Source: Verpa conica
Taxonomy: Eukaryota > Ascomycota > Pezizomycetes > Pezizales > Morchellaceae
NCBI GenBank assembly: GCA_033030425.1
Contig: JAUFSD010000010.1
Coordinates: forward strand, 434,001 to 498,000
Reading direction: 5' to 3'
DNA length: 64,000 nucleotides
Positions 43,690 to 53,387 of the stretch are shown here, in pieces; the first letter of the stretch is position 1, and each line of letters starts with the position of its first letter. The notes under the pieces are model-generated. The model saw nothing but the letters and a program-made list of their open reading frames with translations, made no database searches and was not told the DNA's origin. A program made the translations under genes and the position numbers.

Positions 43690-44076
43690 ATTATAGAGGT
43701 TGTAGGATAGTTAATACTCAATAGTCTTGATATTAGGAGGTGCAAATCTATTGACGGAGTAGTAAGCCTAAACTAATACTCCCGAGCGTTCAGATACGAC
43801 TAATGACCCAAAATCCGTTCTTAATACGGTGTTAATTTACACAAATATAGTATTCGAGCCCCGTATAAAGGTTTTGAAATTACGGCTCTATAGTTACGAG
43901 TCCCAACTACACCAAGTAGTACCAAAAAAACCTATACTCACCTACAAAGAAAGCGCTACGTTTCCTGATTGTGGGTAAAGATTCAGCCTAAAGGGCTTTC
44001 TGTGAGCCGTACTACTTTATACAAGATTCAAGCTGTTACGTTACAGCATCTTTAATCATTGGCAGATGCTGTATTA

Positions 44077-44220
44077 CAGCTTCCAGTAGAATTAGTGCGA
44101 AAATGTGCCACTCAGGACTCAGAGGGTCTGGCATTTGATGTTCTCAACGAAGATTCTAGTAGTGACCACAGAGCTCTTGCTCGCTATATAACCCCTGTTT
44201 TCGCAATAATTCTACCGGAC
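44077..44220 (+). mobile_element. Miniature element, family 1, copy 3 (144 bp) with an empty site in the duplicate
   Basis: The element runs from CAGCTTCCAGTAGAATTA to AATAATTCTACCGGAC, between TA dinucleotides at 44075-44076 and 44221-44222. The paralogous segment at about 45516 reads GTATTATATGTG with a single TA and no element. This defines the ends and the TA duplication exactly. The body matches 22429-22582 in the same orientation. Confidence 0.9.
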
Positions 44221-44334
44221 TATATGTGTTGTGCCAAGGATTACATAAGGTTAAAGACCCATTTCACAAGCCATAGAATTTACACTAATACATTTAAGAT
44301 CCCAAGCATGTTATAGAAGAGATATTAAAAACAG

Positions 44335-44586
44335 CTACCTGAGTAGATAGATAATCAAGAAGATCAAGGGAACCAAGAAAAGTAATAAAAAAAAGACCAC
44401 ACAACAAAAAGAAACCAATGCAACCACGGAAACAAAAAAACAAGAAAACAAGAAAAAGATAAAACAAGAAAACCCTAAAACAAATAACAACCCACACGCA
44501 GCGCTACCCCAGACCAGCCATGTTGAAGAAATAGCCACGGGCAAGCCGATAGCCACGGGCAAGCCGATAATCGCTGCAATCTCCAT
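44335..44586 (-). CDS. Possible small hydrophobic membrane protein (83 aa)
   Basis: ATG at 44586 opens MEIAAIIGLPVAIGLPVAIS, then a long string of Phe, Leu, Val and Cys forming two or three potential membrane spans, ending LIFLIIYLLR. A reverse-strand TATA-like TTTATATA lies about 110 bp upstream. Part of the 5' coding region is a tandem 18-bp duplication (44532-44567). Hydrophobicity follows from A-rich DNA on the other strand, so this may be chance; the equivalent place in the other copy of the duplication holds a dead zinc finger. Confidence 0.25.
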   Translation of the reverse strand: MEIAAIIGLPVAIGLPVAISSTWLVWGSAACGLLFVLGFSCFIFFLFSCFFVSVVALVSFCCVVFFLLLFLVPLIFLIIYLLR

Positions 44587-44814
44587 ATTCTTCTGAGCAC
44601 GTAGGAGCGAGAGATCACCCTCCCACTGCTGGCACCGCACTATTGTCGCAGATAATACAATTGATGCTTTCTTAGATTTCTTTGTATATAAAGTACGGAG
44701 GCTTCGGGAACACGGTGGGTCAGTGGGATAATGAGATAAATATGTTGGGGGCAGCAGGCCCTTTTCGAGCCAGCAGCTAAGAGTATTTATCAAAGTTCAA
44801 AGAGCTACCGTATA

Positions 44815-45041
44815 ATCTGGCGAGACCGAGACTCGCGCTAAGAGGTTGAAATAAGATGTGGCAAAGCACTTAGCTCGTAAAGGAAGCTACTATATATCCC
44901 TAAGTAAGCAAAGAAAAGCAAAAGAAATATCTCTCTCGGTATAGCAAGTGGCGAAAACAGTTGCTGCTAAACTCTTCTTAGGAAGATTGTCCAGCCACAC
45001 TTTGTTTAGACGTCTTAGTGCGATTCTCGGTCTCGCCAGAT
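44815..45041. mobile_element. 227-bp miniature inverted-repeat element, family 3 (TA-flanked)
   Basis: The left end ATCTGGCGAGACCGAGACTC is matched by the right end read in reverse (ATCTGGCGAGACCGAGAATC), and the match continues as CGCGCTAAGAGG versus GCACTAAGACG. TA flanks lie at 44813-44814 and 45042-45043. No coding capacity is seen. It lies between the two copies of the segmental duplication. Confidence 0.82.
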
Positions 45042-45372
45042 TATGTGGTATATAACAAGTCAGAAAACGGATGGGTAGAAAGTCCTCCTTTTATAGGACA
45101 AAACCGGGTAAAGGAGGGCCGTAACAGGGATATAAAGTAATCTGTCACATAGTGTGGTAGCCATTCGTTTAGGTAAGCGCAGCTACTGCAAGTCAAGTAG
45201 CGGGTTCGTCAACATATAGCCACAACTCAATGTACTTATAATAATGATCCCTCTAATAAAATTGAGATTCAGCTGTAGAGAAAATATAGATATCTAGTCC
45301 TTAATGCCTTCCACTAAAAAATGATAGGATTCGTTAAATAGTAACTTGGCTAGTTTTAGGGTTAGTTTTTTA

Positions 45373-46442
45373 ACCTATACACGCCTACAAAGAAAGTGCT
45401 GTTTCCTGATTGTGAATGAAGACTAAAGCTAAGAATTTCTCCGTGAGTCCTATTACTTTCGACAAGACTCAAGCCGTTACGTTATATCACGTTTAATCAT
45501 TGGCAGATTGTGTATTATATGTGTTGTGCCAAGGATTACATAAGATTAATGACCCTACTTCACAAGCCATAGAACCTACACTAATACATTTAATCGAGAT
45601 CCCAAACGTACCACAGAAGAAATACTACAAGCGACCAGCACTCACTCAGAGAGAGAAATAACAGAAACAAGAAAAACAAGAAAGATAAGAAAACAAATAA
45701 CCCATATACCCTGCCATCCCTGGTCCTAGCTAACCCCTAAACTAATCTTTCAGACATGACCATAGAATAATTGGGGGGGTCGTTGTAATAGACATGTTTT
45801 CCGAATACCTAGGAGTGAATAACACTAGGTTAGATAGGACAGGGGTGATTTATCACAATGGTAATGGTTCCGGATATTCACTATAGTTATTAGCATATCA
45901 TATTTCATTGTAGTCCCCGCGATTATAAGAGGGGGATACTAACACGCTATTGAGTTTGCTACTGGTTCTTGTTGCTTCTTCGGGAGTTGGGGTTGGTGTG
46001 GATTCTAGAGTGTCGGGTAAGCTCGTCAGAGCGGCAGAACCTCTTTGAGCACCCGGGGAAATTATAGCGATGAGGCTTCTCCCCAGTGTGAGTGCGGATG
46101 TGTCTAGTTTGATATTCTAGTCTGTGGAATGCCTTTTCACACAGTGGGCACTTCTAAGGCTTGGGTTGTTCAGGTGGTTTATCTTCGATTGGAGCTCCTA
46201 TGGAGAGGGTGATGTTGATGCTGCTAATGTTGTGGTTTAGTAGCAGAGCAGTAGCAGTAAGTAGTATTGATGCTTTCTTAACTTCCTTTGCGTATATATA
46301 AAGTGTGGGGGAGAAAACACAAGGGATAAAGACAATATTGCAGGAACGCGATGTGGTAGTGGGATAATGAGATGAATATGTTGGGGATAACAGGCCCTTT
46401 TATAGCTTTTAAGTCAGAATCTAAGAGTACTTATCTTAACAT
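45373..46442. repeat. Segmental duplication, copy B
   Basis: This is the partner of 43930-44800, lacking the family 1 miniature element. It keeps a reverse-strand core promoter with TATAAAAGGGCCTG (about 46394-46409), which is mutated in copy A (CGAAAAGGGCCTG). It contains the CreA-type zinc-finger relic. A third TATAAAAGGGCCTG occurs in forward orientation at about 47533, so the promoter block may belong to a wider family. Confidence 0.75.
45959..46290 (-). pseudogene. Dead CreA/Mig1-type C2H2 zinc-finger gene fragment
   Basis: The reverse strand encodes two tandem C2H2 fingers from 46153 to the stop at 45959: [28 protein letters not shown], then a second finger with [17 protein letters not shown] and the tail NPNSRRSNK. 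This is the DNA-binding domain of the carbon catabolite repressor CreA/Mig1 almost word for word. It is broken: a TAG (46156-46154) sits where the Tyr before the first finger is expected, and the first Cys of the second finger is replaced (RYNFPGC instead of xACQFPGC). Upstream codons remain open for about 100 bases but lack an ATG. It lies in a duplicated segment behind a TATA-type promoter, so it may be a captured gene fragment. Confidence 0.8.
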
Positions 46443-48877
46443 TGGACCGGGAATACTAATAGCGGTAGACAAATAGTCGAATTGCCTTAGCAGAATTGTC
46501 CACACTATACGTATATCCCTAATGATCTCCCGTTCAGTTTCTAGAGATCTCCCACAGGTTGACCCCACCCACGAAACATACCCTATAGACCAAGAGTATA
46601 CCACTAGAGATACTCCTATACCGCCCGAATTCTTTGAGTTATTTTACTAAATCATTAGCCCAATCAAAGCTTGCATATACAGCCGCGCTCGAAAGGTACC
46701 CCCTCCTTCTTGCTGGATTCTACCTCCACAACAATAGACAAACACAAAACAGTAGATCCATATCAAATGAAGGGTTCTGCGAAAGAATATACAGATCTGA
46801 TTCAAAGAATTCTAATACTCAGGGACATGGAATAAGGCTTGGGGTATGATGCTCGAAAATACTCAGGGTGCCAGGACTTTTCAAATGCGACTGCACATTA
46901 CTTAACTCAAAATCAGAATATGCAATTTTTACTAAATCATTAGTCTAATCGAGAACTTGCATATAAATTACTTAATTCAAAATCAAAACGTGTAATTCTA
47001 AAACTATCATGAGACAGCTACAAATTACAAACTCCACTGTAATATACACTTCGATAAGGTCATACTGAGTAATAGTGCATGAATTTAAGTCTGGGCTGCT
47101 TAGGGTCGTAGGTTTTGATTTCAACAAATTGGAGTAGTCCAGGTGGTTGTTGCATTATAGTGCTAGGGGTTTTGTTACTATTGGGTACTTTTTCCATAGA
47201 GTGTTTCAGGTGCTCCTTCCTCCCCTCTTTCTTCCTTTACTTTGATGTGATTTATGATACTATTACTAAAGCCAAAGCGAGGCATTTATCTAGAGGATTC
47301 TAAGTCATATGCATGCTCGCTGTATATATGGCCAGAAAGTGCAATTGCTAAACACATAATTCTTATTGATTAGAGAACCTACCAATTAGCGAGAATACTA
47401 CACATGTAGAGAGACGCGCAGATATTTATTCGCTCCCAGCCCGTTCTCAAACTAACCGTCGTATGTGGTAATCCGATTGGACTCCATTGCATCCTCTACT
47501 AAGAACTCAAGCCCCGAATATGAGAATTGGCTATAAAAGGGCCTGCCATTCCCTAGTATTCAGCTATTCACTTCCTCACCACATTCCGGTAGGATACTCC
47601 CCCCCCATCTCAGCCTACCCATAACTTTACAGATATAAAGATTCCAAAGAAGCCCTTCTACAAAACTCCATACTATTGTCATTGCGAAGCTCCGGCGAGA
47701 GGAGTGATTCATCTTTGAAATAAATACCTTGTAGGATCAGGTTAGTTACTTCCTGTAGACAATAAGAGAAGCAATACGCTAATCATAGGATTTTTAGTAT
47801 TCAGCCAAAGTCGGCCCGGATCCTCATATAAGAACCCGATTACCTGTGGCATCATTTAGAATGAACGTTATCGCGAATTTGTCAAGTATGGTGGAGAGTG
47901 ATATGGCGAGTGATGAGGAGGTGTGGGCGAGTGATGAGGAGGTGTGGGCGAGAGTGTAGGTGGCTATGGTAGATTCTAGCCCTTGTTTTTCACATTTGGA
48001 GTTTGGGTGTCTTTGATTTTTATCGCGAGTTTTTCAGACTGTGGTAGAGGGCATTATGAGTGTTAGCTGAGTTTTATTCTTGTTCTTGTTTTTCATATTT
48101 GGAGTTTGGGTGTTTTTAGATATTGTCTTTTTGTACTGTTTTTCACTGGGGGCATGGGTTTATCTTTTATCATTCTAGTTCTTGTCGTATCACTTAAAAT
48201 GTTACTGTTGGTTTTTTTTTTCATGACTACACTGGTACTTCGTACTCTATTGTAGAAAGTGACTTTCGGCCAGAAAGATTAGAGGAGTATATCATGCAGT
48301 ATACGTGCCTGAAGTAGTAGGGCACGAGGCGAGGGAGCCCAGTAACTCTAGATAGGACTACCAATCTTCCCTAAATTGCAATGCTACAAGTTGTTAGTAC
48401 GGTAGTTATAACTCACATACTCAAGTAGAGCTTGAGAGATATACTATTAGTCATCTGAAACCATTCACTATGCTATACTCCAGTATGAGTCGTCTACCGC
48501 AATAGCTAATCATTCCTATCGATTACTTATCCTAATCAATCCCATAGACAGACCCCCCCAGGGCTAGGCCTAGTAACATCGTTAAAACATTAGCCAGGTT
48601 AAATATTATTATTATAGTCCTGACTACAGAAAAACTATATTCTGAAACCTCTCTTGGGTTTAACGCGGAGATATCCTTCTTTTCGTTGAGCAGACACAAG
48701 ACTTGTCAAATGCCAAGCCCTCAATTCATATATTGCTTTTTTGAGTTTCAAGAGCTGAAAGGCATAGTTAGGTTGTATTATCAAAGCGGGGAAGCTACCT
48801 AATACTTATTATTCCGAGGCCACTCTTTCCTTTTCTCTTCCCACTCGATCTCTCACCGGTTGGGAAAGGCATAACCA
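46443..48877. other. Gene-poor region with short direct repeats
   Basis: No gene is supported. Direct repeats include TTTTACTAAATCATTAG at about 46641 and 46928, TTACTTAA(C/T)TCAAAATC at about 46900 and 46968, and CATTTGGAGTTTGGGTGT or its one-base variant near 47993 and 48099. A forward TATAAAAGGGCCTG core promoter stands at about 47533 with no recognisable gene behind it. Confidence 0.4.
47906..47952. repeat. 21-bp tandem duplication
   Basis: GCGAGTGATGAGGAGGTGTGG occurs twice head to tail, followed by a partial third unit (GCGAG). Nothing coding is seen around it. Confidence 0.8.
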
Positions 48878-48955
48878 ATGAACCTGGAGGTACGGCTTCT
48901 ACCGAAGTCTTTACTAACCTCCTTTTTGTTATTAATATCTATTTCCTTTCTTTAG

Positions 48956-50035
48956 ATGGTCCCAGGAGCTGGGAGCGAACGTGTTCCACCATTTGGTGCT
49001 CACCAGGAAATCATCTACGAATCCAACTCCGAGGCTCCCAGCCGGCAGTCCTTACCGCATACCCCCAGCATATCAAACCATAGCACTACGAGTGATCAGC
49101 AGAATACTCAGTTGGCAAAGATACCAGGAGATCCTATACTGATCAACGAGTCGGTCAACAAATTCCTGTACAGTCAACTCTCTGTTCAAGACCTCAACGA
49201 TATCCATCGGTATCTATGGTTGGCAGCACAGGCTATACGATATGACCACCAACTACTTTACAAACGAAAATCTGAATACTTACGGCACGGGCGGATATCA
49301 AAACATGATAAGATACATCCACTCCACCAACAACTGGTAATGTGCCGGAAAATAATGATAACAGAGAACCCATGCCTTCATCTTTGCCGAACTCACACAA
49401 TAATCTACATCAAGCCATTACCGCCTTATCTCCTACAATGGAAATTTTTCAAGGAGAATATATGCCCAGACAAGGAGTTATACGGACATGCTATCGGTTT
49501 CATGTCCACATACGTGCATCTGGTTCGGAATCGGAGTGATTTTAAGATTGCGTTGGATTTGGGCCTTATGCCAGAAAAAACGACATGGACAGCGTGGAGC
49601 TCCTTAGCTACAACTTTAGCCAATACAGGGCAGGAGAGTATAAGTAGACGGTACGATTACGGCGAATTAAATATTAGGCGGATAAACCTTATCTATTTTT
49701 TCTATGGCGGGAACATGCCGTATGCGTTTTTTTCGCGGGAGGATCGTTGGTATGCAAGATGGTTTACGTCGTCTATTCTGGTGTTTGCGTTTCTCTCTAT
49801 CACGCTGAGTGCTATGCAGGTGGTTCTTGCAACAAACGGAAACCCTACAGTTGATTTTAAAACTGTATCTTATGGATTTTCAATGTTTGCGATCGTTGCG
49901 GTCATAGTCTCAGTGGGGGTTATGGTGATATGGGGATTGATTGTTTTTGCATCCATCTTTTTTATGTTATTACATAAAATGCTGTTTTTGCGAGAGAAGC
50001 GGGGGGTTGTAGTTAATAGTACGCATCAGGTATAG
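48956..50035 (+). CDS. Multi-span membrane protein of DUF6601 type (359 aa)
   Basis: The frame from ATG 48956 is intact. A polar N-terminus (about 60 residues) leads into LNDIHRYLWLAAQAIRYDHQ, then LPPYLLQWKFFKENICPD, GHAIGFMSTYVHLVRNRSDF, YGELNIRRINLIYFF and, at the C-terminus, hydrophobic helices at about residues 272-297 and 306-345. This layout agrees with my memory of a widespread ascomycete family called DUF6601, whose function is unknown; some members are mislabelled as subtilisin-like proteases, and no protease motif is seen here. A strong intron 3' end (TACTAAC, then CTTTCTTTAG) stops exactly at 48955, so a 5' exon must precede. ATG 48878 with four codons spliced at 48889 would be in frame and give 363 residues. 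Confidence 0.82.
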   Translation: MVPGAGSERVPPFGAHQEIIYESNSEAPSRQSLPHTPSISNHSTTSDQQNTQLAKIPGDPILINESVNKFLYSQLSVQDLNDIHRYLWLAAQAIRYDHQLLYKRKSEYLRHGRISKHDKIHPLHQQLVMCRKIMITENPCLHLCRTHTIIYIKPLPPYLLQWKFFKENICPDKELYGHAIGFMSTYVHLVRNRSDFKIALDLGLMPEKTTWTAWSSLATTLANTGQESISRRYDYGELNIRRINLIYFFYGGNMPYAFFSREDRWYARWFTSSILVFAFLSITLSAMQVVLATNGNPTVDFKTVSYGFSMFAIVAVIVSVGVMVIWGLIVFASIFFMLLHKMLFLREKRGVVVNSTHQV

Positions 50036-51452
50036 TTATCTCTTCGTCTGCCGTAAGCAATGATGTCAGCAGCCTGGTTGCCAAGCGAGTTTATAAACAA
50101 CCAGAGTTTTTTTTTTCTTCCCTCGACACCTCCACCCAACCTTCACAATGTCTCTACCAACATTACCGAATGTAAGTTACACTCATCCCCTTCCCAACAC
50201 CGGCACCGGATGATGATCAAATATATACACTGAAAATTCTTACCGCGGATAGACCCTTGTGGTCCGTTTGTGGCTTGCTGAAATTCTTTTTGGTTCTGAC
50301 TTTGCGCGATTTTTTATTCTTTTTATTCGTGATTAAGGGTGGAAAGAGTTTTACTAACTCTTTTATATCAGAAATAGGAACAAGCATCGGCAGAGACTTA
50401 TAAATACCTGTTTCAGACGAGAGTGATGAGCCATCGAGGCCCTTCATGCGATTGGTGCATTACCGAATACCCAATGCCTCCAGGATAGCTAGGGCAACAT
50501 ACGATCAAAGCGTCATACCAACAAAAAAAACCTAGCCCTACACACTGGCCAGCAATGCAATTCTGTCTAACCACCTTACACAATAGATATCAATCACCCT
50601 AAAGAACCTTCCACCGAGGAACCCCCGGACCCATTACTTACAAACGTAGTATATTGCATATCAAAACAGGTTATAACTACCTCATCAATTACTATCTAGA
50701 TCACACAGAGAGGGCGTGAACAGCATGGGTGACGGTGGGGTTACTTTACACTTTATCCCCCTGTGTGAATTTACCCCGAAATCAGCTATATCCTAGTAAA
50801 TAATTAAAATAAACCGCTATATTGGAGTCTATTTGGCTGCCTATCATTAAAGAAAAAATCAATATCACTTTCCAAGACCTATATTGCATGCAGTGTGGCC
50901 TACAATACGGTGGCAGAGGGCTGATGGCCCGAGGTACCTCGGCTTTATATACCCCTGACCTTTTCTTTCTAACCCCGAGGTATAGAACTATTTTTTACTT
51001 AGTAATAATAAGTTATTCTATAATATTTTATAGACCCCTAAAGAGCCAATGATCATCCTAGTTTCTAACTGGGGATTCTCTCCCCCGCTCCTTGAATGTA
51101 AATTTAATTTAGAGTTATTAGGCATTGGCTCCGAGGTACTAGTACACCGAGGCAGAGCCAACACCTAGTCCTCATTTAAAAAATTTAACCAACTCGTTAC
51201 CCAAACCCCAGATCCTACTCTGTAGAGAAACCTAGTAGACCAAAATTTACACAAAAAAGAACATTTTACACATAGTAGTCATAACACATCACTCGTAAAT
51301 AAAATCATTTTACCGAAAGACCAACCAATTCAGTCATAAGCATGAAATTTGAGATTCTATATATAAAATTGAATACAACAAAAATATACACACCACCCCT
51401 GGGCATTAAGATCAACCCCCCCCAACTTCACACACGGCGGGTAAACCCCCCA
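50036..51452. other. Intergenic region, possibly with a remnant 5' exon
   Basis: A TATA-like TTTATAAACA at 50090-50099 precedes a pyrimidine tract, ATG at 50149 (MSLPTLPN) and a canonical GTAAGT donor at 50173, but no convincing second exon follows. A reverse-strand ORF at 50447-50217 (76 codons, ATG) is also present without recognisable family. From 50700 to 51450 the sequence is AT-rich and empty. Confidence 0.35.
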
Positions 51453-53314
51453 TTAAGTAAGAACAAGCTCCTTAGCCCACCAATCACACACCGTCTTATC
51501 ACCCAATGCTGAAACCACCTCCAACGCCGTAGCAGTAACATTCAACCCCCTTCCACCCTGACCAAATACCGGCCAAACAACCTGCTCTGGGCCAACGCCT
51601 TTTCCATTACCCCCCGAGAGCTCATTGGGTGTTCCCCCAACGACAAAATTCATCACGAACCTCCTTGTAGCGTCTAGGATTACTTTATCTATAACTAGCT
51701 CGGCGCCAGGTATGTCGTTGAAGAGATGTAGAGTCCAGGTTCCGTGAGTTCCGGGTTCGATGCTGGTGAGGAGGTTGTAGGTTGAGTTTGGATGACCGGC
51801 GGACATGGCGTAGCGGTTGCAGTTGAAGCCGGTGTCGGAAATCATCTTGATGAGACGCCCTCTTTCGGTGGTGTAGGGTGTGCTGTTGCTGGCTGGTGGG
51901 TAAAGGATCTCTAATTCCGCAATGGCAGCGTCGGTGATGCCGGGGAAGGTGGCAGCTAGAGTCTCGTCGCTAAAAGTGGTGATGTTCCCGATAAATGAAG
52001 ATCCCTGATTCAATCCATGGTTCTTAGCATATTTGGAAAAAAAAAAGGGAGATTGGGGGGACAAACTTCATCAATATCATCTGTTACAAGGATACTAACA
52101 TCCTTGTTGAAGAGTCCTCGTCCGAAAAGGTACTGAGGCGCATCCGGAACAAGGTTTCCGTCTATGGCAGGTCCGTATCCAAAGCCTGGAGGTGGTGCAG
52201 CGTAGATGACAAGTTGATTTATCAGCTGTAAAGTCTCTGACGGAATAGCTCGAAGGCACTCAATTCCTTTCCCGGTACCTGCGAAATAACCCTAAGCAAA
52301 AAAATCATAGAGATTAAGGGGAGTTGAGCAACATACATCCTGCTGCATTTTCAAAATTCGTGTATCCAGTTTCTGCAGTTGCATGCCCGCCTTGGATCAT
52401 GTAACCAGGATCTATCGGAATTGCACGCTTAAAGAGTTTCTCCTTCAAGCGCCCGCCAAATGCCGTTATGAGATGCATAATCGAGCCACCACCAGCAGAA
52501 ACCCCCATGACCGTGACTTTATCCTTCGAGCCGTGGAAGAGATGAATGTTTTTCTGCACCCATTTCAACGCAAACATCTGGTCATACAGACCCGCGTTTG
52601 GCACTGTGCCTTCAGATAACGTAAAGGTGGGGCCAGCGAGCCAACCAAATGCTCCAAGACGGTAGTTTGGAGCTACAAATATTACCGGGCTTGGTGAATG
52701 CTTTAGGAGATTCATAGGGTCTCCTCCCTCATCTTTTGAGCCTAGGGTATAGCCACCACCGTAGATCCTATGACGATCAGTCGCTACAATAATTCGGCTA
52801 AAGCTTTTTTTTCTTTTTTTGTAAGGACTTACCAGAATAGGACAGGCACTTTACCATAATCCCCGCTAAGAACTTTTCGAGGGACTATGACGTCAAGGAA
52901 TAGACAGTCCTCGCTCACACTTACTTGGGTTGTTGTACTGGTATTACCAGCCTGTGCCAGGAGATACCCGGGTATGGCCTGTGGACAGGTATACCCTATG
53001 CTCCCATTATGAATTGTACTCCTGTCTTCTAGTGGTGCTTGTGGGGCGCCGAATCTGAGATCACCCGTGGGAGGAGCAGCAAAACGAATGTTTGAGAAAG
53101 TATAAGTATCGTAGGCTTCCTATTGAGAGATAATAGCTTAGTAGATGCATCCAAGGGAGCGATACGGAAGAGATGAGATTACATTATAGGAGGAAGCCCT
53201 ATAGACAGCATAGCCAAGATCAATTGTTGGCAATTTAGTACTGTTCCCATGAACTGGGGCAGAACTGGCCAATGTTGAAAGCCCTAAGGCTATAAGAACG
53301 CTGCCAAGATACAT
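51453..53314 (-). CDS. Secreted type-B carboxylesterase/lipase (537 aa)
   Basis: Five exons: 53314-53183, 53119-52833, 52767-52337, 52278-52067 and 52004-51453; introns of 63, 65, 58 and 62 bp, all in frame. The first 20 residues (MYLGSVLIALGLSTLASSAP) are a signal peptide. Family blocks appear in order: IRFAAPPTGDLRFGAPQAP, SEDCLFLDVIVP, WIYGGGYTLGS (oxyanion region), NYRLGAFGWLAG, the nucleophile motif GVSAGGGS (Ser230), DDIDEGSSFIG (acid, Glu354) and a His in GTHGTW (His441). It hydrolyses carboxylic esters outside the cell, with substrate unknown. The third intron splits Cys codon TGT. Length and order are normal for the family, and nothing suggests decay. Confidence 0.92.
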
Positions 53315-53379
53315 AGCTGACTGAATCTGGTAGCAAGATCGCTAGGGTTGATGGACTCGCTCAAGGAAGAGTGCTCGGT

Positions 53380-53387
53380 CTTATATA
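53380..53387 (-). promoter_or_regulatory. TATA box of the carboxylesterase gene
   Basis: TATATAAG on the reverse strand lies about 66 bp before the ATG at 53314, which fits a short 5' UTR. Confidence 0.55.

Larger units (their letters stand above)
43930..44800. repeat. Segmental duplication, copy A
   Basis: This aligns in the same orientation with 45373-46442. Shared blocks include CCTACAAAGAAAG, TTAATCATTGGCAGAT, GTGTTGTGCCAAGGATTACA, an A-rich segment, GATGCTTTCTTA before a reverse-strand TATATAAAG, and GGGATAATGAGATAAATATG. Copy A carries a 144-bp miniature element that copy B lacks, and its middle part (about 44500-44640) differs from copy B. Confidence 0.75.
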
